Positions 15,240 through 24,792 of a stretch of 64,000 nt of DNA are shown here, in pieces. Position numbers and translations under genes: made by a program. The DNA is from Bizionia argentinensis JUB59 (GTDB lineage: Bacteria > Bacteroidota > Bacteroidia > Flavobacteriales > Flavobacteriaceae), in the NCBI RefSeq assembly GCF_000224335.1, contig NZ_AFXZ01000029.1, positions 41,907 to 105,906 on the forward strand, given 5' to 3'. Position 1 is the stretch's first letter; every line of letters starts with the position of its first letter. The notes under the pieces are model-generated. The model made no database searches. It worked only from the letters and a program-made list of their open reading frames with translations, and had not been told where the DNA came from.

Positions 15240-16558
15240 TTAAAAAACTGATATTAGTTTTTATTGCGGTATTTGCATTTAAAAGTTATGCGCAAGACGG
15301 TACGGCATCGCCCTATTCTTTTTACGGAATTGGAAGCTTGAAGTTCAAAGGGACTGTGGAAAACCGCAGTATGGGAGGTATAAGTGTTTATACAGATAGT
15401 ATACACCTTAATTTACGAAATCCCGCGTCGTACGGAGGAGAGAATTTAGAGGTCTATGGAAATGAAAGTAGACCTGTTATATTTTCTGTAGCTGGCTCGC
15501 ATTCTCGATTAAATTTAAAGAGTCAAAACGGAGAAGATGAACTGAAGTCGTCAACTTTCGACTATTTATCTATGGGAATTCCGCTGGGAAGACTCGGTAT
15601 CGGTTTCGGATTAATTCCATACTCATCGGTTGGATATAAATTGGAAACTAGAAATAACGATTTTAGTCTTAAAGAACGCTTTCGGGGAGAAGGTGGTGTA
15701 AACAGAACTTATATTTCGGCTGGTTACTTTATAAATAAAAACTTTAGTGTTGGAGTAGATGTTAACTATAATTTTGGAAATATTAAAAACAGTACTATTA
15801 TTCTTGATTATGACTCTAGTGATGGAACCCTATTGGAGTTTCAATCCCGCGAAAAAAACAGATCGGATTTAGCTGGTTTAAGTCTTAATTTCGGACTTAC
15901 CTATCAAGCCATGATTACGGATAAACTTCAGTTAAAATCAGGATTCACCTATACACCGGAAACTAGCTTAAATTCCACGAACGAACGATCGTTTGCCACT
16001 ATACTCTTTAATCAGATTACGGGGCAGGAAGCTGAGGTTAATACTATAGACGCTAATTTAGCGGCGCAAGGTTTAGATGAAACTAAATTCGTATTACCTT
16101 CTAAATATTCTCTAGGTGCAGGTGTTGGCCAACCAAGAATGTGGTTTGTTGGTGCAGAATACACCTTTCAAAATACGAAAAATTTTAAAAACGAACTGTA
16201 TGGTGATGCCGGTGTCGATTACTCTAACAGTTCAACTATTGCTCTTGGAGGATTTTTTATTCCAGAGTACAATTCGTTTACAAGTTACTTTAAGCGAATG
16301 GTTTACAGAGGAGGTGTTCGCTACGAATCGTCAGGCTTGAATGTAAATAACACTTCTATTGATGAGTTTGGCATATCTTTTGGAGTAGGACTTCCAGTAG
16401 GAAGAGCAGGAAACGATTTCTTTTCAAATGCCAACATAGGTTTTGAATTTGGGAAACGTGGAACAACAGATAGTAATTTAATACAAGAGAACTTTTTAAA
16501 TTTTAGTTTAAGCTTATCCTTAAATGATAGATGGTTCCAAAAACGAAGATATGACTAA
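15236..16558 (+). CDS. Predicted outer-membrane beta-barrel protein
   Basis: A 440-residue protein with a signal peptide (residues 1-19, ending SYAQD) followed by GTASPYSFYGIGSLKFKGTV and many alternating hydrophobic/aromatic strands with glycine turns (GVGLPVG, GFFIPEY). The pattern resembles the FadL/OmpP1-like putative outer-membrane proteins that neighbour coaX and lptC in flavobacteria. Its substrate is unknown. Its start overlaps coaX by 4 bp and its end is 13 bp before the TPR protein. No lipobox or catalytic motif is seen. Confidence 0.78.
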   Translation: MIKKLILVFIAVFAFKSYAQDGTASPYSFYGIGSLKFKGTVENRSMGGISVYTDSIHLNLRNPASYGGENLEVYGNESRPVIFSVAGSHSRLNLKSQNGEDELKSSTFDYLSMGIPLGRLGIGFGLIPYSSVGYKLETRNNDFSLKERFRGEGGVNRTYISAGYFINKNFSVGVDVNYNFGNIKNSTIILDYDSSDGTLLEFQSREKNRSDLAGLSLNFGLTYQAMITDKLQLKSGFTYTPETSLNSTNERSFATILFNQITGQEAEVNTIDANLAAQGLDETKFVLPSKYSLGAGVGQPRMWFVGAEYTFQNTKNFKNELYGDAGVDYSNSSTIALGGFFIPEYNSFTSYFKRMVYRGGVRYESSGLNVNNTSIDEFGISFGVGLPVGRAGNDFFSNANIGFEFGKRGTTDSNLIQENFLNFSLSLSLNDRWFQKRRYD

Positions 16559-16571
16559 CAACACCAATATT

Positions 16572-17963
16572 ATGAAGAATATGAAAACGAAATTTACATT
16601 ATTAGCTGTAATGCTATTTTTAGGCTTTCAGGTTGTGCATGCACAACAAAACGAGGAATGTATGACCAAGCTGTCTATTTTCTCGGAATATGCTAAAGCG
16701 AAAAATTATGATGCTGCTTTTGAGCCTTGGATGTATGTTAGAACAAATTGTCCAAAATTGCATAAAGCAATATATAGTCAAGGTGCTGAAATTTTAGAAT
16801 ATAAAATTGAAAAAGCAACTGGTGCCGAAAAAGTAAGCTTCCTAAAAGATTTAGTGAAGTTATACAAAGAACGTCAAATGCATTTTGCAAGTAACTCGCC
16901 AGCTGGTGAGTTTGAAACCAAATCTTGTCAATTACAATATGATAATAGAGAAGCTTTAGGGCTTTCAGATTTAGAGCTGTATAACTGTTTTGATGCCACT
17001 TTTAATTCGGATATAGAGAATTTCACAAACCCAAAATCATTGTATACCTACTTTTCTTTAATGGTGGATTTGTATGATGCTGGTAGTAAATCTGCTGCCG
17101 ATTTGTTCAATAAGTATGATGATGTTGCTGAAAAACTTCAAACAGAGGTTGGTAACTATTCTGAAAAATTGAATGTTATTATTGAGAAAGAAGAAGCAGG
17201 AACAGCTTTAACTAAAAAAGAAGGAAGTTACCAAAGATCATACGAAAGCTATTTAAAAGCGTATGACCAAGTAGCATCTGGTGTAGATAAAAAATTAGGC
17301 GATCGTGCAAATTGTGAAAACTTAATTCCTTTATACAAAAAAGGCTTCGAAGAGAATAAAACAAATGCGGTATGGTTACAACGTGCAGCTGGTAAAATGT
17401 CTGAAAAAGATTGTTCAGACGATCCAATGTTTTTTAAATTGGTACACGCATTGCATGAAATAAACCCATCTGCTGATTCAGCTTACTTTTTAGCAATCTT
17501 AAAAGATAAAGAAGGTAAGTCAAATGAGGCGCTAGCGTTTTATGAGCAAGCTGTAGGTTTACAAACAGATAAGTTCAAAAAGGCAAGACTTAATGAAAAA
17601 ATCGGGGATAAATTAAAAAATAAAGGTCGTTATGGGAGTGCTCGAAACTACTATATGAAGTCTTTACAGTTAAATCCATCAAACGGTCGTCCCCATTTAC
17701 GTATTGCAGCAATGTATAACTCAAGTGCTAACGATTGTGGAGATAGTAACTATAATAAGCGTGCTGTTTTCTGGTTAGCTGCTGAAGAAGCTCTAAAAGC
17801 AGGACGTGTAGATCCTACATTAAAAAGTAGCGCTGCTCAAACAGCTGCTCATTACAAAGCAAAAGCGCCGCAGAAAACAGAAATTTTCCAAGCTGGAAAT
17901 GCAGGACAAAGTATTAGTATTGGATGTTGGATAGGAAGATCAGTTACTGTTCCTTCTCTTTAA
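16572..17963 (+). CDS. Exported tetratricopeptide-repeat protein
   Basis: A 463-residue protein with a signal peptide (MKTKFTLLAVMLFLGFQVVHAQQ). The mature region is helical with TPR-like units; the clearest is near the C-terminus, KNKGRYGSARNYYMKSLQLN followed by PSNGRPHLRIAAMY. Several conserved cysteines are present (NCPKL, NCENL, DCSDD, DCGDS). It is probably a periplasmic or outer-membrane-associated scaffold. The open frame extends back to 16524, but the ATG at 16572 gives a clean signal peptide and is chosen. The stop overlaps the lptC start (TAATG), placing it in the coaX-lptC operon. Confidence 0.8.
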   Translation: MKNMKTKFTLLAVMLFLGFQVVHAQQNEECMTKLSIFSEYAKAKNYDAAFEPWMYVRTNCPKLHKAIYSQGAEILEYKIEKATGAEKVSFLKDLVKLYKERQMHFASNSPAGEFETKSCQLQYDNREALGLSDLELYNCFDATFNSDIENFTNPKSLYTYFSLMVDLYDAGSKSAADLFNKYDDVAEKLQTEVGNYSEKLNVIIEKEEAGTALTKKEGSYQRSYESYLKAYDQVASGVDKKLGDRANCENLIPLYKKGFEENKTNAVWLQRAAGKMSEKDCSDDPMFFKLVHALHEINPSADSAYFLAILKDKEGKSNEALAFYEQAVGLQTDKFKKARLNEKIGDKLKNKGRYGSARNYYMKSLQLNPSNGRPHLRIAAMYNSSANDCGDSNYNKRAVFWLAAEEALKAGRVDPTLKSSAAQTAAHYKAKAPQKTEIFQAGNAGQSISIGCWIGRSVTVPSL

Positions 17964-18520
17964 TGTTTAACATAACAAATCATATAAAAAAAACCATAGT
18001 CATAGCTTTTGCTTTGACTGTGGTTTTTTCTTGTAAAAATAATTTCGACGATGTTAAAAAAATTGGAATTTCTGAAAACGCTCCAATTGGAGTTGCCGAA
18101 AATCTCAATTTAAAATACACCGATTCGGGTCGGGTAACGGCCAATTTACGGAGTCCGAAAATGTTGGATTTTTCAAATCGGGATTTTCCGTTTTCAGAAT
18201 TTCCAGACCATGTAGAATTGGATTTGTTTGATGATGCGAATCAAAAAAGCACAATTACTGCCGATTATGCCATAGTTTACGATAAAACAGGCTTAATTGA
18301 TATGCAAGGTAATGTGGTGTTAGCATCTCCTGAAAATGACACCCTATTTGCGGAGCAGTTGTATTATGATCAGAATAGGGAGTGGTTATTTACCAATAAA
18401 CCTGTTATGTTCAAATCTAAAGGAAATATTTTAAGAGGAAATATGTTTGACTCTAACGTTAAATTTACTCAAGTAGCAATTGCGGAATCTAAAGAAGGCG
18501 TAATTATATTAGAGGAATAA
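17963..18520 (+). CDS. lptC: LPS export ABC transporter periplasmic protein LptC
   Basis: A 185-residue lipoprotein-like protein (signal ending VVFSCKN) with an LptC/OstA-type beta-jellyroll: NLNLKYTDSGRVTANLRSP, then TADYAIVYDKTGLIDMQGNV and LFAEQLYYDQNREWLFT. LptC carries lipopolysaccharide from the LptBFG transporter to LptA. In flavobacteria it often has a lipobox, as here, instead of the usual membrane helix. The start at 17963 overlaps the previous stop by one base and is preferred over an in-frame upstream start at 17924 that would lie inside the TPR gene. Confidence 0.88.
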   Translation: MFNITNHIKKTIVIAFALTVVFSCKNNFDDVKKIGISENAPIGVAENLNLKYTDSGRVTANLRSPKMLDFSNRDFPFSEFPDHVELDLFDDANQKSTITADYAIVYDKTGLIDMQGNVVLASPENDTLFAEQLYYDQNREWLFTNKPVMFKSKGNILRGNMFDSNVKFTQVAIAESKEGVIILEE

Positions 18521-18542
18521 TGCCTATTAAATAAAAAAATGG

Positions 18543-18577
18543 AAACCTCGTGATTATTAAAGGCATGAGGTTTTTTT
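18543..18577 (+). terminator. Rho-independent terminator after lptC
   Basis: The stem AAACCTCGTG against CATGAGGTTT (one G-T pair) is followed by a run of T. It closes the coaX-lptC operon. Confidence 0.75.
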
Positions 18578-18580
18578 ATT

Positions 18581-18588
18581 TACCTTTG
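18581..18588 (+). promoter_or_regulatory. -7 box (TACCTTTG) for the small membrane protein and CNNM gene
   Basis: A TAnnTTTG match directly after the lptC terminator and 29 nt before the next start. The -33 element is not clear. Confidence 0.5.
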
Positions 18589-18617
18589 TTTTTAATAAAC
18601 CATTCAAAAATATCAAG

Positions 18618-18809
18618 ATGAAAATCTTTAAGTTTTTTCAGTATGCCTATTTAGTTTTTGCTGTACTATTCATTTATGTGGCCGGGCAAAAATATATGGA
18701 AACGGAAATAATAGATTATATGTCGCTACTTCTGGCGGCAACCGCTGTTTTTATGTTTTTCTTCAGAAAAAAATTCAATAAACGCTTCGATGATAGAGAT
18801 CGAAAATAG
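18618..18809 (+). CDS. Small two-helix membrane protein of unknown function
   Basis: A 63-residue protein with two predicted membrane helices (about residues 7-23 and 35-49) and a strongly charged C-terminus (FRKKFNKRFDDRDRK) that should face the cytoplasm. No named family is recognised. It lies 3 bp before the CNNM/CBS gene, with its own -7 box after a terminator, so the two form an operon and it may assist that membrane protein. Short length is normal for this kind of conserved flavobacterial protein. Confidence 0.72.
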   Translation: MKIFKFFQYAYLVFAVLFIYVAGQKYMETEIIDYMSLLLAATAVFMFFFRKKFNKRFDDRDRK

Positions 18810-18812
18810 CCT

Positions 18813-20102
<1,290 letters not shown>

Positions 20103-20124
20103 TTTCCTGATAATTAAAATAATT

Positions 20125-20166
20125 AATGCCAATTTCTACTTTTATTATTAAATAGAAAATGGTATT
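20125..20166 (+). terminator. Imperfect terminator hairpin after the CNNM gene
   Basis: 14-bp arms with two mismatches (20125-20138 and 20153-20166) are followed by TTCG, without a long T run. Weak support. Confidence 0.4.
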
Positions 20167-20202
20167 TTCGCGCACTATATCGTAAAAAATTTAAATGTAC
20201 AG

Positions 20203-22326
20203 ATGGCAGTTTTAAATAAAATTAGACAACGTTCACTTTTCTTGATATTAATTATTGCACTAGCATTGTTTGCTTTTGTATTATCAGATTTGTTTAGAAA
20301 CAGTGATGCGCTTTCAGCAAAATCTCAAAACGTGGTGGCTACCATAAATGGTAAAGACATTTCTCGTGAGGACTTTTTAATGAAGGTTGAAAACGCAACT
20401 CAACAAATGGGTGGTCAAGCAACGCAAACCCAGGTTATGAATCGTGTTTGGGAGCAGGAAGTCCGTAGTGCGATATTAGAAAAGCAGTTTGAAGAATTAG
20501 GAATTACAGTTGAAAGAGACCAAATGCGTGATTTATTGCGTACTAGTTTGGGAAGTAATCCAGACTTTCAAAATGAAGCTGGTGTTTTTGACGATAACAA
20601 ACTAACCGAATACATTGCTAACTTAAAAGCAACATCTGCCGCAGCCTATCAACAATGGATTGAGTATGAAAACTCAATTGCTGCAAATGCTTTACAACAA
20701 AACTATTTTAACTTGGTTAAAGCTAGTATGGTTGGAACGCTTGCTGAAGGGAAGCTAGAGCATCAGTTAGAAGGTAATAACGCAGATATTAAATTTGTGC
20801 AAGTAGCTTATTCTACGATTGCAGATAGTACGATTACAGTTTCTAAATCGGAAATTGAAAAGTACATGAAAAATCATAAGAAAGAGTACGAAGTTGAAGA
20901 GTCGATAGATTTACAATACGTACAATTTAGAGAAGCGGCATCTACGGAAGATGAAGCTGAAATAGAAAAAGAAATTGCTAAATATAAAACAGCACAAGTA
21001 GAATACGTAAATGGTAAAACGGATACGATTCCATCTTTTGCTAACGCGAAGGACAATGCTAATTACATTAATTTTGTAGCGAACTCTGAAATTAAATTTG
21101 CAGACCGTTTCATAAAGAAATCTGCTTTACCAGATGCTGTTGCAGATGATGTTTACAACTTAAATGTTGGAGAAGTATTTGGACCTTATAAAGAAAACGG
21201 TTTTATTAAGTTAACGAAAGTTGTTGCTGTAACCCAATTACCAGACTCTGTAAAAGCAAGACATATTTTAATTCCTTTTGTTGGATCTCGTTCACAAACA
21301 GAAGTAACGACGCAAACAGAAGTTCAAGCTAAAAAAACGGCTGATAGTTTAATGACTATTATTAAAAAAGATAAAAGCAAGTTTGTGTCTTTATTAGATT
21401 TTTCAGTGGATACTGGAACTAATGAAAAAGAAGGTATCGTGGACTGGTTTACTTATGATACTATGGTTCCTGAATTTAGAGATTTTGCTTTTGAAAACGA
21501 AAAGGGCAATATCGACGTTGTGAAAACTGATTATGGTTTCCACGTTATTGAAATTTTAGATCAGACAAGTAAGAAGCGTGTTATTAAAATTGGAACAATT
21601 GCTAAAACAGTTGAGCCGTCGGAACAAACAGTAAACAAAGTGTTTAGAGATGCTTCAAATTTTGAAATTGATTTAGCAGATAAAAACTTTGGAGATTTAG
21701 CTAAAGAAAGAGATTATACAGCACGTCCAGTTAATACAATTAAAGTACTGGATGAAACAATTCCTGGTTTAGGTAATCAACGTAATATTACACGTTGGGC
21801 TTTTGAAAGTGGTACTAAAACTGGAGATGTTAAACGCTTTAATGTTGCTGGTGGTTATGCTATTGTTCAATTAGTAGCTAAAAATAAAGCAGGCATGATG
21901 AAAACAGAAGATGCTTCTGTAACAGCTTTACCAGCTATCCGTATGCAAAAGAAAGCAGAATTAATTAAAAGCAGAATATCGGCTACAACTTTAGAAGATG
22001 TTGCTGCTGCAGAAAATACGTCTGTCCGTTCTTCTTTAGCAATTAACATGAAGAACCCTACTATTTCAGGAGCAGGGAACGAACCTAAAGTGGTTGGGTA
22101 TGCATTTGGACTGAAAGTTGGCGAAACATCTAAATTAATTGATGGTGAAAAAGGTGTTTACATGATTCGTGTAGAAAAATTAACCCCTGCAGCAGAATTA
22201 GATAACTATCAAGGTTTTGCTAATAAAGTGCAGATGAGTAAAATAAATACAGTGGAATCTAAATTATTTCCTGCGCTAAAAGAGGTTGCTGAAATAGAAG
22301 ATAACAGAGCAAATACTGTTCAATAA
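20203..22326 (+). CDS. PpiD/SurA-like peptidyl-prolyl isomerase chaperone
   Basis: A 707-residue protein anchored by one N-terminal helix (about residues 11-29), then a SurA_N-type chaperone region beginning VVATINGKDISREDFLMKVE, and a parvulin (rotamase) domain around residues 345-450, with SVKARHILIPFVG and FENEKGNIDVVKTDYGFHVI. This is the architecture of PpiD, a periplasmic folding factor for envelope proteins. The C-terminal half contains further isomerase-like segments (VVGYAFGLKVGETSKLIDGE). It is separated from the CNNM gene by 100 bp and followed by a bidirectional terminator, so it is probably transcribed alone. Confidence 0.9.
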   Translation: MAVLNKIRQRSLFLILIIALALFAFVLSDLFRNSDALSAKSQNVVATINGKDISREDFLMKVENATQQMGGQATQTQVMNRVWEQEVRSAILEKQFEELGITVERDQMRDLLRTSLGSNPDFQNEAGVFDDNKLTEYIANLKATSAAAYQQWIEYENSIAANALQQNYFNLVKASMVGTLAEGKLEHQLEGNNADIKFVQVAYSTIADSTITVSKSEIEKYMKNHKKEYEVEESIDLQYVQFREAASTEDEAEIEKEIAKYKTAQVEYVNGKTDTIPSFANAKDNANYINFVANSEIKFADRFIKKSALPDAVADDVYNLNVGEVFGPYKENGFIKLTKVVAVTQLPDSVKARHILIPFVGSRSQTEVTTQTEVQAKKTADSLMTIIKKDKSKFVSLLDFSVDTGTNEKEGIVDWFTYDTMVPEFRDFAFENEKGNIDVVKTDYGFHVIEILDQTSKKRVIKIGTIAKTVEPSEQTVNKVFRDASNFEIDLADKNFGDLAKERDYTARPVNTIKVLDETIPGLGNQRNITRWAFESGTKTGDVKRFNVAGGYAIVQLVAKNKAGMMKTEDASVTALPAIRMQKKAELIKSRISATTLEDVAAAENTSVRSSLAINMKNPTISGAGNEPKVVGYAFGLKVGETSKLIDGEKGVYMIRVEKLTPAAELDNYQGFANKVQMSKINTVESKLFPALKEVAEIEDNRANTVQ

Positions 22327-22353
22327 TGTAGTTAGTACTTATATTATGACATG

Positions 22354-22385
22354 AAAAAAGGCTTTACAATTTGTAAAGCCTTTTT
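22354..22385. terminator. Bidirectional terminator between ppiD-like and GHMP kinase genes
   Basis: A near-perfect stem of about 15 bp (AAAAAAGGCTTTACAA against TTGTAAAGCCTTTTT) with A- and T-runs on both sides, between two convergent genes. Confidence 0.85.
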
Positions 22386-22389
22386 CGTT

Positions 22390-23292
22390 TTATAGGATTA
22401 AATCTTGATACCGAATAACGGTATGATAACCTTTTTCTTTAAAGTAACTTTCAGGATTTTTAGTAGCCGTGGCTAATATAAAATCGCCGCCCCAAGCACC
22501 GAGGCTTTTTAATTGGCCTTCGTAGTCTGGAAATAAGCGTGCTTTTACGGTAGGTTGCTTAATAATGCTTGAAATGATAGCTTCGTGTTGTTTAAGTAAG
22601 CCATTGAAGTGCTCAAGACTGTTACAAGCTACTAGCATTTGATTTGTTATTTCATTTATTTCTAAAATAGCATGTTCATTTTTATCTGAAGTGTTTCTAT
22701 AACTCGAAATACCATCACGACTATTCTGCTTCTGATTCAAATACACAAAATATAGATCTTCTTTAAAAGTCGGATTAAAATGGATGGATTCCACAAGTCT
22801 TTCTTCATTTTGAAGCTGATAGGTTATAGCCGTTTCATGTCTTGCGCAAGCAATGTCATAACCGCTACCACCAAAAGTTTTGTTTAATAATAGGTAGGGA
22901 TCAATATCTGCCCAGTCAGCAATATTGTTTAAAAGAGTAGAAGAGGAACCAAGTCCCCAGTTTCTTGGGAAGGTCAGACGACTTTCTATAGCGTAACCCG
23001 TTTTTAGAAAATCAGGATTTAATTGTTTGGCAACTTGAAGTATCTGAACTAAACGATTTGAAATAGCATCCTCATGCAAACTGCTTATTTTTTCTTTTAG
23101 AATAGTAAAAGTATCTTCAAACCAAGCCCTGCCTTTTTCATCTTTACTTTTCCATTCAATTGTTTTGCTTTCAATCGGTTTAATATCTAGAAACTGTCCG
23201 AATTTGGTTGGCAGCGCTAAAGCTTTGGCTCCGTCTAAAACTAAATATTCACCTGTAAGTAATAATTTACCGTTGCTATATAAACGTTTCAT
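22390..23292 (-). CDS. GYDIA-type GHMP kinase (mevalonate-pathway related)
   Basis: A 300-residue kinase of the GHMP superfamily. It has the N-terminal SNGKLLLTGEYLVLDGA motif, the ATP-binding glycine/serine loop in NWGLGSSSTLLNNIADWA (about residues 112-129) and the FGGSGYDIACARHE motif that gives the GYDIA family its name. This family occurs in Bacteroidota and is usually beside HMG-CoA reductase, as here (47 bp apart, same strand), so a step in mevalonate metabolism is likely. The exact substrate is not settled by sequence. It is the second gene of the pair and ends at a bidirectional terminator. Confidence 0.87.
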   Translation of the reverse strand: MKRLYSNGKLLLTGEYLVLDGAKALALPTKFGQFLDIKPIESKTIEWKSKDEKGRAWFEDTFTILKEKISSLHEDAISNRLVQILQVAKQLNPDFLKTGYAIESRLTFPRNWGLGSSSTLLNNIADWADIDPYLLLNKTFGGSGYDIACARHETAITYQLQNEERLVESIHFNPTFKEDLYFVYLNQKQNSRDGISSYRNTSDKNEHAILEINEITNQMLVACNSLEHFNGLLKQHEAIISSIIKQPTVKARLFPDYEGQLKSLGAWGGDFILATATKNPESYFKEKGYHTVIRYQDLIL

Positions 23293-23339
23293 ATTCGGTT
23301 GGTTCTGTCTTTGAGTGATGAATCTAATCTGTAAATAGA

Positions 23340-24656
23340 TTATTTCCGTAAATTTTCTATAGCTTCTACAACTGCACGGTGCGTAACTATATGGGTTTTG
23401 AAGTGATGGATTATTTGCACTTTCTCTTCTGCTGAAGCATCAAATTGATTCAAGATATTCATTAAATGCATTTTCATATGCCCTTCTTGAATTCCAGTAG
23501 TGGTTAAGGAGCGCAAAGCAGCAAAGTTTTGTGCTAATCCTGCTACAGCAACGATTTCCATCAATTCTTTTGCTGATGGATTATGCAATAACCTCATGGC
23601 AAATTTAACTAAAGGATGTAATCCTGTTAAACCGCCAACGGTTCCTAATGCTAATGGAATCTCCATCCAAAAAGTAAATATCCCATTTTCAATTTTTGCA
23701 TGCGTTAAGCTCCTGTATTGTCCGTCGCGAGAGGCATAGGCATGAACACCAGCTTCAACTGCCCGGAAATCATTTCCTGTAGCTAACACCACCGCGTCAA
23801 TACCATTCATGATACCTTTATTATGGGTTACAGCGCGGTATGGTTCTATTTCGGCAATTTTAACCGCCTGAATAAATTTTTCTGCAAAAGCATCGGGATC
23901 TATAGTTTTGTCATCGGATAACTCTGAAACTGGACAAGAAACTTCAGCTCTTACTATACAGTTTGGTACATAATTAGATAAAATGCTCATTACAATTTCA
24001 ATCTGTTTTTCAACTGCGGTAAAACCATCAAACAGTAAGGCTTCGCGTTTAAAAGTAGATGAAAATTGCTCTAAACAGGAGTTGATAAAGTTGGCACCCA
24101 TGGCATCTAACGTGTCAAAAGTGGCATGTAATTGATAATAACCAGCTAAATCTTCTGTTTTATTTCGTAATTCAATATCCAAAATACCACCGCCGCGCTT
24201 TTCCATGTTTTCGGTAATGGGTTTTGCATCAGTTTGTAATTTTGATTTTACACTTTGAAAGAATGCTTGTAGGGTTTCGGTCTTTCCATAAAACATAAAG
24301 TGCACTTGACCGATTTTGGTGGTTGATAGTACTTCGGTTTTAAAACCACCGCGTTTTAACCAAAATTTAGCAGCTTTACTAGCAGCCGCAACTACTGAAC
24401 TTTCTTCAATGGCCATTGGTATAGTTAGCATCTTCCCATTAATTAGAAAGTTTGGAGCAACGCCAAATGGCAAGTAATAATTGGTGATTGTGTTTTCAAT
24501 GAATTCATCATGAAGCTGTTGCAGCTTATTGTCTGAATTCCAATATTGTTTTAAGGTTGCTTTAGCTTCTTCTTGGTTGCTGAAATGTGTTTCAACAATC
24601 CAATCGATTTTCTGGGATTTTGATAATTTAGAAAAGCCTGATATAGATGTGTTCAT
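23340..24656 (-). CDS. Hydroxymethylglutaryl-CoA reductase, class II type
   Basis: A 438-residue cytoplasmic enzyme interconverting HMG-CoA and mevalonate. Signatures of the class II (bacterial) enzymes are visible: MAIEESSVVAAASKAAKFW with the catalytic Glu, THNKGIMNGIDAVVLATGND with catalytic Lys and Asp, and GIQEGHMKMH with the catalytic His. The length fits the family. In Bacteroidota it supplies mevalonate for isoprenoids, even though class II enzymes were first described as degradative. It is divergent from the DPP-IV gene across a 136-bp region that should hold promoters for both; a TATCTTTA box about 24 nt upstream of its start is a candidate. Confidence 0.92.
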   Translation of the reverse strand: MNTSISGFSKLSKSQKIDWIVETHFSNQEEAKATLKQYWNSDNKLQQLHDEFIENTITNYYLPFGVAPNFLINGKMLTIPMAIEESSVVAAASKAAKFWLKRGGFKTEVLSTTKIGQVHFMFYGKTETLQAFFQSVKSKLQTDAKPITENMEKRGGGILDIELRNKTEDLAGYYQLHATFDTLDAMGANFINSCLEQFSSTFKREALLFDGFTAVEKQIEIVMSILSNYVPNCIVRAEVSCPVSELSDDKTIDPDAFAEKFIQAVKIAEIEPYRAVTHNKGIMNGIDAVVLATGNDFRAVEAGVHAYASRDGQYRSLTHAKIENGIFTFWMEIPLALGTVGGLTGLHPLVKFAMRLLHNPSAKELMEIVAVAGLAQNFAALRSLTTTGIQEGHMKMHLMNILNQFDASAEEKVQIIHHFKTHIVTHRAVVEAIENLRK

Positions 24657-24792
24657 TTGGGTTTTATTGGAAATGTAAAGATACTATTTATGTGTGAGTT
24701 CTATATACAAAGGGTATTTAAGTGTTAATAAATGGGGTTTTTCGCTTATTTTTTAGTAAACTTGGCAAAATTTTAGTCTTAACTTTATTTTA

